A stretch of 48,633 nucleotides of DNA, from assembly GCF_030652775.1 (NCBI RefSeq), contig NZ_JAUSPS010000043.1:1-48633 (forward strand), in the 5' to 3' direction. Below, piece after piece: positions 34,453 through 43,763 of this stretch; within the stretch, counting starts at the first letter, position 1; each line of letters starts with the position of its first letter. The stretch is from Acetobacterium sp. (lineage in GTDB: Bacteria; Bacillota; Clostridia; Eubacteriales; Eubacteriaceae). The translations under genes and the position numbers were made by a program. The notes beneath the pieces were generated by a model, which saw nothing but the letters and a program-made list of their open reading frames with translations, did not search any database and was not told where the DNA came from.

Positions 34453-34974
34453 TTAGTTACCAACAAATGTTCCGCCATTCTCTCCACCACTACTGTCAAT
34501 TGGTGTCGCTCCTAAGTCTCCATTCCATCCCCCACCGCTGTCAGCTGCCGGTTCGGTGTAAGCTGGTGCTTCATAGGCTGGTTCAACATAGGTGTCCTGG
34601 GGTGCTTCATAACGTCCACCGGTGTCTTCATTGGTGTAGACTGGCTCTGATGCGATTGCCGGGGTATCAACCGTGGTCACATTGCTTTCTACCACAGTGC
34701 TGTTATCATTGGTCACGGTTTGGGCTTCGACGACCTTGCTTTCCACCGGGGTGGTGGTTACGGCTGTTGTCTTTTCGGTATTAATATCCTGAACCTTCAC
34801 CGTTTTTTCATCGGCAGTGGACTGCCAGGTATCTGTATTGTTGGGTAAAAGTGTATAAATGCCAAGGCCAATCATGCCAGTCATTAGGACTCCGCCAATA
34901 CCAAGAACAATCCGCTGTTTCAACGTTGTTTTTGCCAACCAGGTGGTTAGAGCTGCTACATTTGTTTTCATCAT
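34453..34974 (-). CDS. Membrane-anchored extracellular Thr/Glu/Pro-rich protein
   Basis: The start is set at 34974 because GAGAGGT lies just upstream, giving about 173 residues rather than the 180 from the first ATG. One membrane segment lies near residues 22-42 (RIVLGIGGVLMTGMIGLGIYTLL). The remainder is low complexity: Thr/Val/Glu-rich, then Tyr/Ala/Pro-rich (YEAPQDTY, YEAPAYTEP), then Gly-rich. This looks like a surface stalk or spacer. It lies between the Tad pilus genes and the surface proteins. Family unknown; it could be a pilus-associated or mating-surface protein. Confidence 0.7.
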   Translation of the reverse strand: MMKTNVAALTTWLAKTTLKQRIVLGIGGVLMTGMIGLGIYTLLPNNTDTWQSTADEKTVKVQDINTEKTTAVTTTPVESKVVEAQTVTNDNSTVVESNVTTVDTPAIASEPVYTNEDTGGRYEAPQDTYVEPAYEAPAYTEPAADSGGGWNGDLGATPIDSSGGENGGTFVGN

Positions 34975-35153
34975 TTTACCTCTCTCTTTCATCATCTAAA
35001 AATTATATCAGAATACACCATAATCAACTTCCTGTCAAGGTTTAATTTTAATATTTTTAAATTTATTTTTATTGCCGACAAATTTCTTTCCCATCGGAAA
35101 CATTTAACAAGCAGGCTGTTTTCTTTTTTCAATCCCTGTTTCCAACCGGCATA

Positions 35154-35681
35154 CTATCCAAAGGTTTTTCTCCTTCTATCAGATTTTTCTTTTTTAATCA
35201 CCATTTCCTGCTTTAGTAGTGATTGAATAAAACAACTGATTAAAGAACGATAGATTAAATACTCGTTTAAATTGATGCATGAATCCATATGATAGATACC
35301 GTGTCCCGAAACGCAATACCATAAACGATGGTATGCATCCTTATAGTGGCCCGTTTCAATGGCCATCAGAGCTTTACAGGCCATCATAAACTGGCGTCCC
35401 ATTATCTCCCGTGTGTAGTAAGGGGCTATTATTTTTTCCTCGTAACAGCGTTGAATGTAGTGTTTTTGAAATCTTTCCAGGTAGTGCAGACCTTTAATCA
35501 GGATCGGTTTCATGTCTTTTTCATTAAATGGAGCATGAAAATAATCCGTATGCCAGTAATCATTGGGTTGAATTTCATTTAAAATATCAACCAGCGGTTT
35601 CGTTTTTGCCAGCAAACAAGGATGTTCCTCATTTACCTCTATCTGAACCATCGTCTTTAATTCAGTTATATTATTTATCAC
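35154..35681 (-). CDS. Unknown protein downstream of the Tad genes
   Basis: This 175-residue soluble protein starts at GTG with GGAGG nine bases upstream. It is rich in His, Tyr and Cys, with helical patterning; no zinc site can be assigned with confidence. It lacks a signal peptide. It lies 48 bases after the second TadE-like gene and could be a pilus regulator or an unrelated cargo gene. A degenerate relative of the 17-bp palindrome is near 35087-35102, beyond its stop codon. Confidence 0.65.
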   Translation of the reverse strand: MINNITELKTMVQIEVNEEHPCLLAKTKPLVDILNEIQPNDYWHTDYFHAPFNEKDMKPILIKGLHYLERFQKHYIQRCYEEKIIAPYYTREIMGRQFMMACKALMAIETGHYKDAYHRLWYCVSGHGIYHMDSCINLNEYLIYRSLISCFIQSLLKQEMVIKKEKSDRRRKTFG

Positions 35682-35729
35682 ATTTATTTCCCTCCCAACG
35701 TTTCTGAATTTTATTTCTCACTATATCTT

Positions 35730-36290
35730 CTAAAACTTCGGTGTGTATCCGGATACGGTTACTCGCTCCACCACAATCGGTGGCGCATTAAACATCGTTC
35801 CCAAAAACCGCCAGGGCACCGAGATGGTATTAGTAGTTTCCACGGTGAGGGCATCCCCTTCGGCAGCTGCCAGCTGGGTGTTGGTAATCTTAACCGTTGT
35901 ATCCTTTGGCTTTAAGGAGAACAGCACTTCACCAGCATCATCTTCCTTGACCCAGGTATTGCCATCCACCTTAAAGTCGATCATTTTTTTCATCTGAGCA
36001 AGGATCTGTTCCCTGTTCATTACTTCTTCCCAGTCATCCGTCAACTCGGCCTTGGTGTACGTTCCAGCATAGCCTTCCCGGATCCCCTGATAGACTTCCT
36101 CCCAATTTTCCTTGGCAACACCCTGAACTGACAACTCGACCGCCTGATCCAGCTGCATGACGATGGTCACAACCCGTAAATACTCGTACATCGCACAGAA
36201 CAGCATTAGCAGGATTAACAACAGCACCGCAATAACAGGAATAGTCAACCCGGCATCCGTTTTTTTTAAACGCTTTACCCATCCCATCAT
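35730..36290 (-). CDS. TadE/TadF-like minor pseudopilin
   Basis: This 186-residue protein has a short basic N terminus, a DAGLTIPVIAVLLLILLMLFCAMYEYLR membrane helix with a class III-like prepilin junction at about residue 13, and an extracellular domain of about 145 residues. That organisation fits TadE/TadF pseudopilins, which help in pilus assembly. It overlaps the preceding TadE-like gene by 4 bases. Confidence in the exact family is moderate because TadE/F sequences are poorly conserved beyond the helix. Confidence 0.75.
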   Translation of the reverse strand: MMGWVKRLKKTDAGLTIPVIAVLLLILLMLFCAMYEYLRVVTIVMQLDQAVELSVQGVAKENWEEVYQGIREGYAGTYTKAELTDDWEEVMNREQILAQMKKMIDFKVDGNTWVKEDDAGEVLFSLKPKDTTVKITNTQLAAAEGDALTVETTNTISVPWRFLGTMFNAPPIVVERVTVSGYTPKF

Positions 36291-36691
36291 TTATAGTACA
36301 CCCCGCTTCGACCGCTGGCGGTGGCCACCAGTTCAATGTTAAACCCATCTCCGATGAAATTACTGAACCAGACAAAATCTGATTTCACTGTAATCTGAAT
36401 GGGATCATTGATCTGAACATTTTTCGTTCCACCAATATAATGTGTCCCGACAAAACTGATATCTTTCGGCTCAAGACCGGTGATCGTCTGCATGTCTTTA
36501 TAGGTATCGAGCACCGCTGATCCGGTATTTCCCACCAGCTCCGCATCTCGCAGGACTTCATGTGCGATGTAGTCTAACTTCTGATACTGGGTAAAGACTG
36601 GCAAAACACCTAAAATAAGAGTTAAAACAAACATCGCCAGCAAGAAGAATACCGAAAACTCCAATATGGCTGAACCTTTATCAACTTTCAC
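36287..36691 (-). CDS. TadE-like pseudopilin
   Basis: This 134-residue protein begins MKVDKGSAILEFSVFFLLAM, matching the G-[AS]-x-x-x-E-F prepilin-type motif of TadE proteins, then a single membrane helix and a small periplasm-facing domain. The local prepilin peptidase would be expected to cut near Gly6. It follows the TadC-like gene by 12 bases and is coupled to the next pseudopilin gene. Confidence 0.82.
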   Translation of the reverse strand: MKVDKGSAILEFSVFFLLAMFVLTLILGVLPVFTQYQKLDYIAHEVLRDAELVGNTGSAVLDTYKDMQTITGLEPKDISFVGTHYIGGTKNVQINDPIQITVKSDFVWFSNFIGDGFNIELVATASGRSGVYYK

Positions 36692-36703
36692 CCAAAACCT
36701 CCT

Positions 36704-37582
36704 TTAAAATATTTTTGGCAGTGTTGTCATGATGTCATAACCAATGGCGTAAACCACCATGAGTAAAAATGTAAGTAATAAAAAAAACGGATACTTCTTG
36801 ATTTTTTCCAGACGTTTGATCATTTCCATTTTCAATCGATTCTTTTCAAAAGATCGAAATTGAATCCCCAATCGTTCAAAATAAACCACACTATCATCAC
36901 CCCTCAAGACCGTAATTAAACCCCGAGTCACATCCGATAATAGTGAACTTCCAACCCGGGCATCCAACCGTGAAATGGCATTTTCATAATCCGACGTTTT
37001 CATATCCGCAATCGTCACTTCCAGTTCTTTACCCAATTCACCGTCTGAGTTTTTCCGGTAGTCCACCAGAATGGCCAGAACGTCCTGGCGCTGCTTAATC
37101 TCCTGCTGAACCGTATTGACAAATCGGGGTAATTCCCATTCAATCTTGTCACGTCGTTTTCGCATCAGTTGATCAATCTTCCCAATTTGATTAGCAAACC
37201 GCTGAACTGCATAGAAAACCAGAACACAGGTAAAAATCGGATGGACAAATATCAGGATCAAACCCACTCCACAATACAGGCTGGATTCCACAAAAGCTCG
37301 CGCATAGACCATTTCAGGTGTGTCCATTGACCCCAAAGATTTTAATGCGTTGGTCATTTTTTTGTGCTTATAGGCATTAATCCGGACATAGGGAAGGCAC
37401 AGATGAGACACCTTAAAAACAAAGGCATCGAGAACGTTCACCTTCTCCTTCTTTTTTTTACCCACCACCATCAGTGTTTTAATCTCCCGATGGGTTGGCA
37501 CATCAAAAATTCCACCAGCCAACTGAAATAATCCATAGCCAAAGAGCATCGCAATACTGATTAAATAGGCTACATTATTCAT
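36704..37582 (-). CDS. tadC: TadC-like pilus platform protein
   Basis: This 292-residue T2SSF-type inner membrane protein has hydrophobic segments near residues 3-22, 105-130 and at the C terminus (FFLLLTFLLMVVYAIGYDI). A cytoplasmic helical region lies between them, with the typical RRDKIEWELPRFVNTVQQEI pattern. TadC pairs with TadB as the membrane platform on which TadA drives pilin assembly. It lies 18 bases after the TadB-like gene. Confidence 0.82.
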   Translation of the reverse strand: MNNVAYLISIAMLFGYGLFQLAGGIFDVPTHREIKTLMVVGKKKKEKVNVLDAFVFKVSHLCLPYVRINAYKHKKMTNALKSLGSMDTPEMVYARAFVESSLYCGVGLILIFVHPIFTCVLVFYAVQRFANQIGKIDQLMRKRRDKIEWELPRFVNTVQQEIKQRQDVLAILVDYRKNSDGELGKELEVTIADMKTSDYENAISRLDARVGSSLLSDVTRGLITVLRGDDSVVYFERLGIQFRSFEKNRLKMEMIKRLEKIKKYPFFLLLTFLLMVVYAIGYDIMTTLPKIF

Positions 37583-37600
37583 TACTTATCCCTCCTTCAG

Positions 37601-38539
37601 CTATCGATTATACTCAATGGGTTTAATATCTTTAATGGCCGCATTCAGGGCTACAAAAACAACAACTATCACCAGTGACAGAACCAGCTTCCCACCTAGC
37701 GAAACAGTAAGGGATTGATACCAGTCTTTGTTGATCACATAAAAAAGGATTGGAATCCCAATATTCAAAAAAACCATGGTGAGAACGATTCTTAGTGGAT
37801 TATACATTTCAGTTCCAAAATCATCATTCGCCTGTTTAATGTCCGTAAATTTACTGACTATCTGGGGCAGTGTATCGATCAGGTTAGGATTATCCTGACA
37901 CGCAATCACTGATCGACACCATTCCTTATAAATCAGATTATCAATTTTTTCGCTCATTTCTCTGATAGCTCCAGGGATATCCGCTGTGATGTAACTAACA
38001 TCAAAAACAAAGGCTTCAAATACCGATAAAACCGGCGGATTGATGTGATGCAAATTTTCTTCCACCGCTTTGACAATATTTTTAGAGCGGCCATAGGAAG
38101 TGGAAATCACTGAGAGTGTTTTTTCCAGTTCATCATTTAATTCCTTACGATACGTTATTTCCGCCAGCTTGATGTACCAGAACGGAAATAATGCCAGACC
38201 CACTCCTAAAACCGATGACAATAAAATATTTTCCATAAACAATCCGATGATGAAACCAACAATAAAGAAAATTGTTGATGCCATAACCAGGATCGCAAAC
38301 AAGCTCTCCCGATTGGTTGCTTTTAATATCATTTGAGCTTCACGAATTGTTGTGGTCAGACCCTGAAAAGGCGAACGACGATCCTTTTTTACCGTTTTTT
38401 TAATCACCGATTGGATATCTTTTTTATCATGAATAATCCGATCCATCAATTGAGCTGTCAACTCAAAGGGAGAGATGTTAAATAATAAACATAGACCAAC
38501 AATCAGTATCGTAAAAAGAAAAAAACTCATGCTGTTCAT
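37601..38539 (-). CDS. tadB: TadB-like pilus platform protein
   Basis: This 312-residue T2SSF-type membrane protein has an N-terminal membrane segment, a pair near 80-130 and a C-terminal one (GGKLVLSLVIVVVFVALNAA). The cytoplasmic domain has helices ELEKTLSVISTSYGRSKNIVKAVEENL. It overlaps the TadA gene by 4 bases, as in other tad operons. Confidence 0.82.
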   Translation of the reverse strand: MNSMSFFLFTILIVGLCLLFNISPFELTAQLMDRIIHDKKDIQSVIKKTVKKDRRSPFQGLTTTIREAQMILKATNRESLFAILVMASTIFFIVGFIIGLFMENILLSSVLGVGLALFPFWYIKLAEITYRKELNDELEKTLSVISTSYGRSKNIVKAVEENLHHINPPVLSVFEAFVFDVSYITADIPGAIREMSEKIDNLIYKEWCRSVIACQDNPNLIDTLPQIVSKFTDIKQANDDFGTEMYNPLRIVLTMVFLNIGIPILFYVINKDWYQSLTVSLGGKLVLSLVIVVVFVALNAAIKDIKPIEYNR

Positions 38540-39873
38540 AAATCACGCTCTCCATTTTGCAAGTGTTTATCAATGAATCGATCCAGGGTACTCGTCGGAA
38601 CCCCATTCGTAATTAACCATTGTTGCAGACTTTTCGACATGTTGTTGCGTTTTACAAAATGACCTTTGATAGTAACTTTAGAATCAGATATTTTTTCTGA
38701 ACTGTCAATCTCATAGTCATACAGTGTCCGAAAGTTTGAATTCCCATGTTCATCAACTACACACTCGGTAATCTCCATAACTTTTCTGGAATAATCTTCC
38801 AGACGTTTACTGAATATAGCAATGGTAAACGCTTCGCTTACCAGTCGGTAAAGTACCTTATCTTCCAGCGTCGAATCCATCATACAGAGCGTCAGCATTC
38901 GGGTATACGCTGCCCGGCAAGAATTAGCATGGGTGGTTGTCAATACCGCATGGCCGGTTCGGGCAGCTTCCTGGGCTGCATAAGCTTCTTCTCCTTTCAT
39001 TTCCTGGGGGACAATAATATCCGGATCACAAGTTAGCGCTGTTTTTAACAACTCTCTCGAATTAATTGTCCCGTGGGTTTTCCAATGAACCACGTTATTA
39101 TCAATAACCCCATTTTCATCCCGGGTTATTAAATCCAGTTCTCTCACTTCTTCTTCAATGGTGATGATCCGTTTGCGTTTTTCCACATCTCCAAGAAGAC
39201 CATCTAAAAGTGTTGTTTTTCCGGAGCTGGTTGATCCGGCGACAACCCCACTCAAGCCACTGGAAACGCATAGATTGATAAAATCAAACATTTCATCTGT
39301 CAGGGTTTCCTTCCTGATTAGATCATCCCGTCTCAATTTACTGGGATTGACGAAACGGATCGATGCCTGAACGCCGCATTCCTCATCAATGAGTGGCGGG
39401 CAGGTTGCTGTGATTCGAATATTGTTTTTTAAGTATCCTGTCACTTTCGGTGTCGCAGCGGATAACGTTTTTTCTGATTGCTGAAACAATAATCGAATCA
39501 TGATATTTTTGGCTGATTCGGCCGATAAAAATGTTTGCGGAGCACGCACCACATCACCATTTTTATAGTGCAGCACGACATTGTCATATCGATTGATGTT
39601 GATTTCCTCCAGCTCCATATCCTCATTTTTTAAATAAGAATTCAAGATCCCATATTCACCCATCTCTGCGAAGATGCGATTCAGCAGTTCAATACTGGTG
39701 TATCCTTCAACCACTATGTGATGATCTTCAATATACTTGCGAAGATCTTTTTTAATCAACGCTTCATTTTTTTTCACATCACCTAGAGCCTTGGAATTGG
39801 TTCGACTGATATACTGTTGTACACGTCCAATCAGATCAAGCAGTTCCTGATTGCGCTTATATTGACAATTCAT
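38536..39873 (-). CDS. tadA: TadA/CpaF-type pilus assembly ATPase
   Basis: This 445-residue secretion ATPase of the VirB11/PilT superfamily, CpaF branch, has Walker A AGSTSSGKTT near 211-220, an acidic box (TIEEEVRELDL), a His box and a MSG-like PQEMKGEEAYAAQEAARTGH region. It powers Tad pilin polymerisation. It could also substitute for a VirB11, because no separate VirB11 was found. It overlaps both neighbours by 4 bases. Confidence 0.92.
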   Translation of the reverse strand: MNCQYKRNQELLDLIGRVQQYISRTNSKALGDVKKNEALIKKDLRKYIEDHHIVVEGYTSIELLNRIFAEMGEYGILNSYLKNEDMELEEININRYDNVVLHYKNGDVVRAPQTFLSAESAKNIMIRLLFQQSEKTLSAATPKVTGYLKNNIRITATCPPLIDEECGVQASIRFVNPSKLRRDDLIRKETLTDEMFDFINLCVSSGLSGVVAGSTSSGKTTLLDGLLGDVEKRKRIITIEEEVRELDLITRDENGVIDNNVVHWKTHGTINSRELLKTALTCDPDIIVPQEMKGEEAYAAQEAARTGHAVLTTTHANSCRAAYTRMLTLCMMDSTLEDKVLYRLVSEAFTIAIFSKRLEDYSRKVMEITECVVDEHGNSNFRTLYDYEIDSSEKISDSKVTIKGHFVKRNNMSKSLQQWLITNGVPTSTLDRFIDKHLQNGERDL

Positions 39874-40751
39874 TCTGTTTCCTCCTTGGTTTTTCTAAAC
39901 GGAATTTTAAAAAGCTTACGTTTCTGCGTTTTTTCTTTTTTGACGTATTCTTTTTGGGATCGTTTCATTTGATGTTCTACTTTTCTTTTTTTAGTCTTTT
40001 GTACCGTTATTTCTTCTCCCTGGATCAGCTCCTGGCTTAACTGGCTGAGTCCATTCACAAACTCCCGATTCCGTTTTGACTGTTTGAGGGATTTAATGGA
40101 GGTTTCCTCCAGATACGCCATCTGAATATCCATGCTGTAGGGAAAGGTATAACTGACCCCACCATATTTATCACCAACCAGCAGCCAGGAATCAAAGTCC
40201 CAGGGGTTATTTAACACCCGAATGGCCGTATCCCGAAACCCGGAAAAATCCTGGAGCATGGCGATAGTTCCGTTAAAAAAAGCAACGCTTTTTAAATCAC
40301 CACCGCCGACCATTATGCATTTTCCGTAGCGCAAACCATACTGAGTAATCCAATCGTTATGAAAATTGGATTGACCATCGACAATGGCATATTTAAACTT
40401 CTGACCCAGGGTGACAAACAGGTCGATCACCTGAGCTTCCACCACCTCCGGATAACTCAGCTTTGAATCCTCACTACGGTATCCCAAAAATGCCAGGTAT
40501 TTATTTTTGGGATGGTTCACTAACGTTTTAAGCAATTCTTCCTGGTCAAACCCGGCCATAGTGATGATCTTTCCCAACGACCCACCTTCCTTGTTGAGAC
40601 TTGGAAACAGATAAGATAAGGGGCTGGCCTGATCTTCAGCAAAGATCAGCACCACGTTTTCCTTTGTTTCCTCACTGATTTTCTTGGCCAGCTCCAGACT
40701 GAGGGTTGTTTTTCCCCCGCCCGGGGATCCCCATACGGTGATTACTTCCAT
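39870..40751 (-). CDS. TadZ/ParA-like ATPase
   Basis: This 293-residue P-loop ATPase has Walker A GSPGGGKTTLSLELA at residues 8-22, intact unlike the relative at 12326. The middle contains VVGGGDLKSV and a region consistent with ParA/MinD folds. The C-terminal 45 residues are very basic (KKRKVEHQMKRSQKEYVKKEKTQKRK). TadZ proteins direct the polar or patch-like placement of Tad machines, and the position immediately before tadA supports this. CAGGAGG precedes the ATG. Confidence 0.82.
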   Translation of the reverse strand: MEVITVWGSPGGGKTTLSLELAKKISEETKENVVLIFAEDQASPLSYLFPSLNKEGGSLGKIITMAGFDQEELLKTLVNHPKNKYLAFLGYRSEDSKLSYPEVVEAQVIDLFVTLGQKFKYAIVDGQSNFHNDWITQYGLRYGKCIMVGGGDLKSVAFFNGTIAMLQDFSGFRDTAIRVLNNPWDFDSWLLVGDKYGGVSYTFPYSMDIQMAYLEETSIKSLKQSKRNREFVNGLSQLSQELIQGEEITVQKTKKRKVEHQMKRSQKEYVKKEKTQKRKLFKIPFRKTKEETE

Positions 40752-40897
40752 AGAGACACCTCCTGTTCCAATAATGTGTTATACTCGCTTTTCGGATCGA
40801 TAAAAATTATTTTCTCGTCTTTTAAAAAATCGCTCAAGCTTTGATAATCACAACTCATTCCCACTAATCGACTTGATGGTTCCTGACTTCGCTCCAT
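40742..40897 (-). CDS. Small 51-residue protein in the Tad operon
   Basis: The start MERSQEP at 40897 is preferred because GGAGG lies 5 bases upstream. Longer frames reach back through two palindromes and acquire meaningless LFPRET residues. Its end overlaps the TadZ-like start by 10 bases. It is acidic and soluble, with no family recognised. Translational coupling suggests a small Tad accessory protein. Confidence 0.55.
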   Translation of the reverse strand: MERSQEPSSRLVGMSCDYQSLSDFLKDEKIIFIDPKSEYNTLLEQEVSLWK

Positions 40898-40922
40898 TAA
40901 ATCCTCCATTTCCTGATCATTT

Positions 40923-40986
40923 TGTTTCCCGAGGAAACAAGATGCTAAATAATCCAATCTTTTATTTCCTGTTTCCCGAGGAAACA
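40923..40986. repeat. Two palindromic repeats, CGA orientation
   Basis: Copies TGTTTCCCGAGGAAACA lie at 40970-40986 (2 bases after the CpaB-like stop) and 40923-40939. They split an otherwise compact Tad operon. Confidence 0.95.
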
Positions 40987-40988
40987 GA

Positions 40989-41708
40989 TTAAATTCCACC
41001 GGCTTTAAAAACTTCATCTTGTTTTTGTAAAAACTGATTCGCCGTATCCTCATCGCCCCGATACATCAGAGCGAAGACGATGTTTCCATTCTTTTCAAGT
41101 CCAGTGAGTAGCTGCGCCTGAGCTTTATTGGCCAGTAGCGTGACTGTTGCAGGAAGTTCGGTATCGTCCGACAGCTTTTCTCCCCCCATATCCACCCCGG
41201 TCTGGGTGGTCACCGCCAGAACTTTGACATATTGCAGTTCCGAATAGACAGTGCTCCAATTATTGCCTGCGTCGGCATTATTTAAGATCATGACGACATC
41301 CCCGGGCATGAGCTTTCCGGAGATGCCGTTGGCAAAGTCCTTAATGGTCACCGAAACGATCTGTTTCCCCCCATCTAATGCACTCATATAATTTCCACTG
41401 GTGATCATGTCATTAACCAGCTTACTCTGAAGCACATAGTCCCCATATTCCAACTTGGCCGTCGAATACTTGCCAATTACCTCATTTTTATTTTTTATGA
41501 CGTTAGCCGGTAAATTGTATCCGCTAACCTCCACTTCCTCAACATTCCGTTCGGTGAGTTGATCCCCCACCCGGATGGTTTCTTTGACCCGTACAATCGT
41601 TGTGGTGTTGCCAATCATTCCCGTGCCCATGGGCACGATCACAAAGGCCAACAGCAACGAAAACACGACCACAAAAAAACCAATCAGCATCTTGCCTCCA
41701 TTTTTCAC
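40989..41708 (-). CDS. CpaB/RcpC-like SAF-domain protein
   Basis: The start is placed at GTG 41708, which overlaps the peptidase stop (GTGA) with AAGGA about 10 bases upstream; an ATG at 41690 with GGAGG 4 bases upstream is the alternative. A membrane segment lies near residues 9-30. A SAF-type domain follows (VRVKETIRVGDQLTERNVEEVEV) and then a CpaB C-terminal region (GKLMPGDVVMIL). CpaB/RcpC proteins are Tad pilus assembly factors in the envelope. There is no secretin, as expected in a Gram-positive. Confidence 0.85.
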   Translation of the reverse strand: MKNGGKMLIGFFVVVFSLLLAFVIVPMGTGMIGNTTTIVRVKETIRVGDQLTERNVEEVEVSGYNLPANVIKNKNEVIGKYSTAKLEYGDYVLQSKLVNDMITSGNYMSALDGGKQIVSVTIKDFANGISGKLMPGDVVMILNNADAGNNWSTVYSELQYVKVLAVTTQTGVDMGGEKLSDDTELPATVTLLANKAQAQLLTGLEKNGNIVFALMYRGDEDTANQFLQKQDEVFKAGGI

Positions 41709-42298
41709 TGATACACCATCCTTTCTAACAGCATTAATGCAATCATAAAACCTGAGCACAGAAACGGCGCAAAGGCAAACACCTCGTTATGCTTCAAATG
41801 CTTTGCCCGGGAGCATAGGATACTTAGAAGTAATCCGATCATTAGACCCGTTACTCCGGCATCCCATCCCAGATAAAATCCACAAACGGTGACGAGCTTA
41901 ACATCCCCTAATCCAATGGCCTGATCCTGTTTAGTTATTATTTTAATTATCCAGCCGGAAACAACCATCAGGATACCCAGCGTTAGTGCTCCCGGGATGG
42001 CCTGCTTTATTAACCATTCCCAACTCATCCCGAGACACCCTACTAAAAGAATCAGGGGATGGACAAACCGGGGAATAGTCTTAGTTTTTGAATCAAAGTA
42101 TCCGATGTAAAACATCAGACAACTAAATAATCCGGTGCGTAAAATAATCACCGGATCATCAATCACCAACAATAAAAATAAAAAAGGCGTTACCACAATA
42201 AATGTTGTGGATAGAAACGCCTTTCCAAACTGCCTTTTTAATCCCAATCCCATCAAAAACCAACTACTCAAAACACCACTAAATCCTAACGCTGCCAT
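41705..42298 (-). CDS. A24-type prepilin peptidase
   Basis: This 197-residue multi-pass protein has both catalytic aspartate motifs of the A24 family: YFDSKTKTIP near 65-74 and GLGDVKL near 127-133. It would cleave the TadE/TadF-like prepilins. It is shorter than PilD because it lacks the methylase domain, as usual for TadV/CpaA. It follows the PrgI-like T4SS gene by 9 bases, joining the T4SS and Tad genes in one run. Confidence 0.9.
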   Translation of the reverse strand: MAALGFSGVLSSWFLMGLGLKRQFGKAFLSTTFIVVTPFLFLLLVIDDPVIILRTGLFSCLMFYIGYFDSKTKTIPRFVHPLILLVGCLGMSWEWLIKQAIPGALTLGILMVVSGWIIKIITKQDQAIGLGDVKLVTVCGFYLGWDAGVTGLMIGLLLSILCSRAKHLKHNEVFAFAPFLCSGFMIALMLLERMVYQ

Positions 42299-42307
42299 TC
42301 CCTTCTC

Positions 42308-42628
42308 CTATTCCCACTCATTAAGATGGATGTAGGCATAGTGCTTACGGCCACGGTAATAACTGACGATGTGCTGAATCATGTCCAGAAAGGACTGATT
42401 ATCCTTGTCGTTTTTTTTAAGCACCAGATAGGTCGATAAAAGCGTTGCTAATCCGCCGAAAAATGTTCCGATGGGATCAGCAAAGGTGACATAGTAAAGT
42501 GCACATAGAATGACGGTGATACATACCATCACCCCCATCAGAAAAACTTCCCGGACTTCCATCCCTTCAACCACCTGACGGTTGGCTTTAATCCCCATTG
42601 GGATATACAATTCTTCATGATACTCCAT
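42308..42628 (-). CDS. PrgI/VirB3-like T4SS membrane protein
   Basis: This 106-residue protein begins with the Y-x-P pattern of PrgI-family proteins (ELYIPMGIK). It has two close hydrophobic segments at about 27-45 and 52-70, then a basic C-terminal helix with KNDKDNQSFLDM. PrgI/VirB3 proteins interact with VirB4 at the membrane. AAAGGAGG lies upstream of the ATG. Confidence 0.8.
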   Translation of the reverse strand: MEYHEELYIPMGIKANRQVVEGMEVREVFLMGVMVCITVILCALYYVTFADPIGTFFGGLATLLSTYLVLKKNDKDNQSFLDMIQHIVSYYRGRKHYAYIHLNEWE

Positions 42629-42644
42629 AAATTCCTCCTTTCCC

Positions 42645-42661
42645 TGTTTCCCCAGGAAACA
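42645..42661. repeat. Palindromic repeat variant
   Basis: TGTTTCCCCAGGAAACA (one-base variant centre) lies 3 bases after the stop of the 75-residue membrane protein. Confidence 0.9.
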
Positions 42662-42664
42662 GCT

Positions 42665-42892
42665 TTAAGTGATATACGCCAGTATCACCTCCCGAAACGG
42701 GATCAGCGTATTGGCAATGATACAAAATATAATGATATGTCGAATCCGCCGGACATATACGCCCTTTTCATCGGGTGAATGAATCATGTGAGTGATACAG
42801 TAAACCACCCGAAAGATAACTCCGACATTAATTAAGGTTAGCAGCAGACCGTAGATATTGTTTAAATCCGCAAAATAATCAATGGCTCCCAT
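42665..42892 (-). CDS. Small T4SS membrane protein
   Basis: This 75-residue protein has two hydrophobic segments (about 13-35 and 51-72) joined by a charged loop (HSPDEKGVYVRRIRH). Good AAAGGAG precedes the ATG. It sits between the VirB6-like and PrgI-like genes, a usual place for unnamed small conjugation membrane proteins. Confidence 0.75.
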   Translation of the reverse strand: MGAIDYFADLNNIYGLLLTLINVGVIFRVVYCITHMIHSPDEKGVYVRRIRHIIIFCIIANTLIPFREVILAYIT

Positions 42893-42921
42893 GAGACTCC
42901 TTTCTGCTCAATTTTCTGTTC

Positions 42922-43740
42922 TTACTTAACCGACCGCACCGCCACCTCCGTGACCCGAGCAATGGTTAACGCCTTCCCGGATAAATTCGCATTGCCGGCA
43001 TGAACCATAAATTGTTGCAATAACGCCGGTGTGGTAATCCCCGCTGCCAACGCACTAAAACCGATTAGAAAATCACCAGTAGCCATCAGAATATAGGACA
43101 GGGACAACAGTGAAAGCTGAATAATGGTTGTAACCCCGGCCTTGAAAAAGGTCATCATAAAAGGTGCAAACACTCCATTATCACTTTCAATGAGTCCCAC
43201 ACAGGCCAGCGGAAACCCAATCTGCATGATCCACATCTGAACCCCCCGAGCAAGCATCTGAAAATAGAGCACCATTGCCCCAATAAAGAAAAAAAGCACT
43301 GCAAATGGCCCCATCCCCGCTTCAATCAGGCTCTTAACAAAATTTTCTTCATATAGAAATTTTGAATTCATGCTGTTTAATATTTCATACAATACCCCGG
43401 TACACACCCGGGCAAAAATCTGATAGAGCATCGGAAAAGCCACGATCATGACAATCGCCTTGATGGTTCGTTGCAGCATCGCCATGGGATCACTGTCCGG
43501 ATCGCCACCAGTCCAGGTTACATAGGTTTCAAAACCACTTTTCGAAAATTTTATTACCAATAACAGCAACGCCAATTGATAGAATATCTGAGTTAAACCC
43601 GTTGATAAATCAAGACCGGAAGCATCCCCAATCCATTTATCAATATAAAACACCTGCTCAGCCAGGTTCTTGATGCTGCTGGTGATCACTCCGCTATTGT
43701 TAATTGCATCAAAGATAAAGTTTTTAAATATTGGATACAT
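42922..43740 (-). CDS. TrbL/VirB6-like T4SS channel protein
   Basis: This 272-residue protein has about six hydrophobic segments and a central loop, with the GGDPDSDPMAMLQRTIKAI element common in clostridial TrbL-like proteins. VirB6/TrbL forms part of the inner membrane channel. A real hairpin terminator lies between this gene and the upstream small gene, so expression may be partly uncoupled from virD4. Confidence 0.82.
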   Translation of the reverse strand: MYPIFKNFIFDAINNSGVITSSIKNLAEQVFYIDKWIGDASGLDLSTGLTQIFYQLALLLLVIKFSKSGFETYVTWTGGDPDSDPMAMLQRTIKAIVMIVAFPMLYQIFARVCTGVLYEILNSMNSKFLYEENFVKSLIEAGMGPFAVLFFFIGAMVLYFQMLARGVQMWIMQIGFPLACVGLIESDNGVFAPFMMTFFKAGVTTIIQLSLLSLSYILMATGDFLIGFSALAAGITTPALLQQFMVHAGNANLSGKALTIARVTEVAVRSVK

Positions 43741-43763
43741 GTTTCTCCCTTCTCTCTTTGATT

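Noticed and set aside
35087-35102. Further copy of the palindrome (TTTCCCATCGGAAACA)
   Set aside because: The arms are interrupted and shorter; it is at best a decayed copy, so it was not counted.
40898-41053. Upstream extension of the small Tad-operon protein containing FNLFPRET
   Set aside because: The extra residues are translations of the palindromes, and a good ribosome site marks the later ATG at 40897. The same reasoning rejected extensions at 47714-47752 and 48350-48472.
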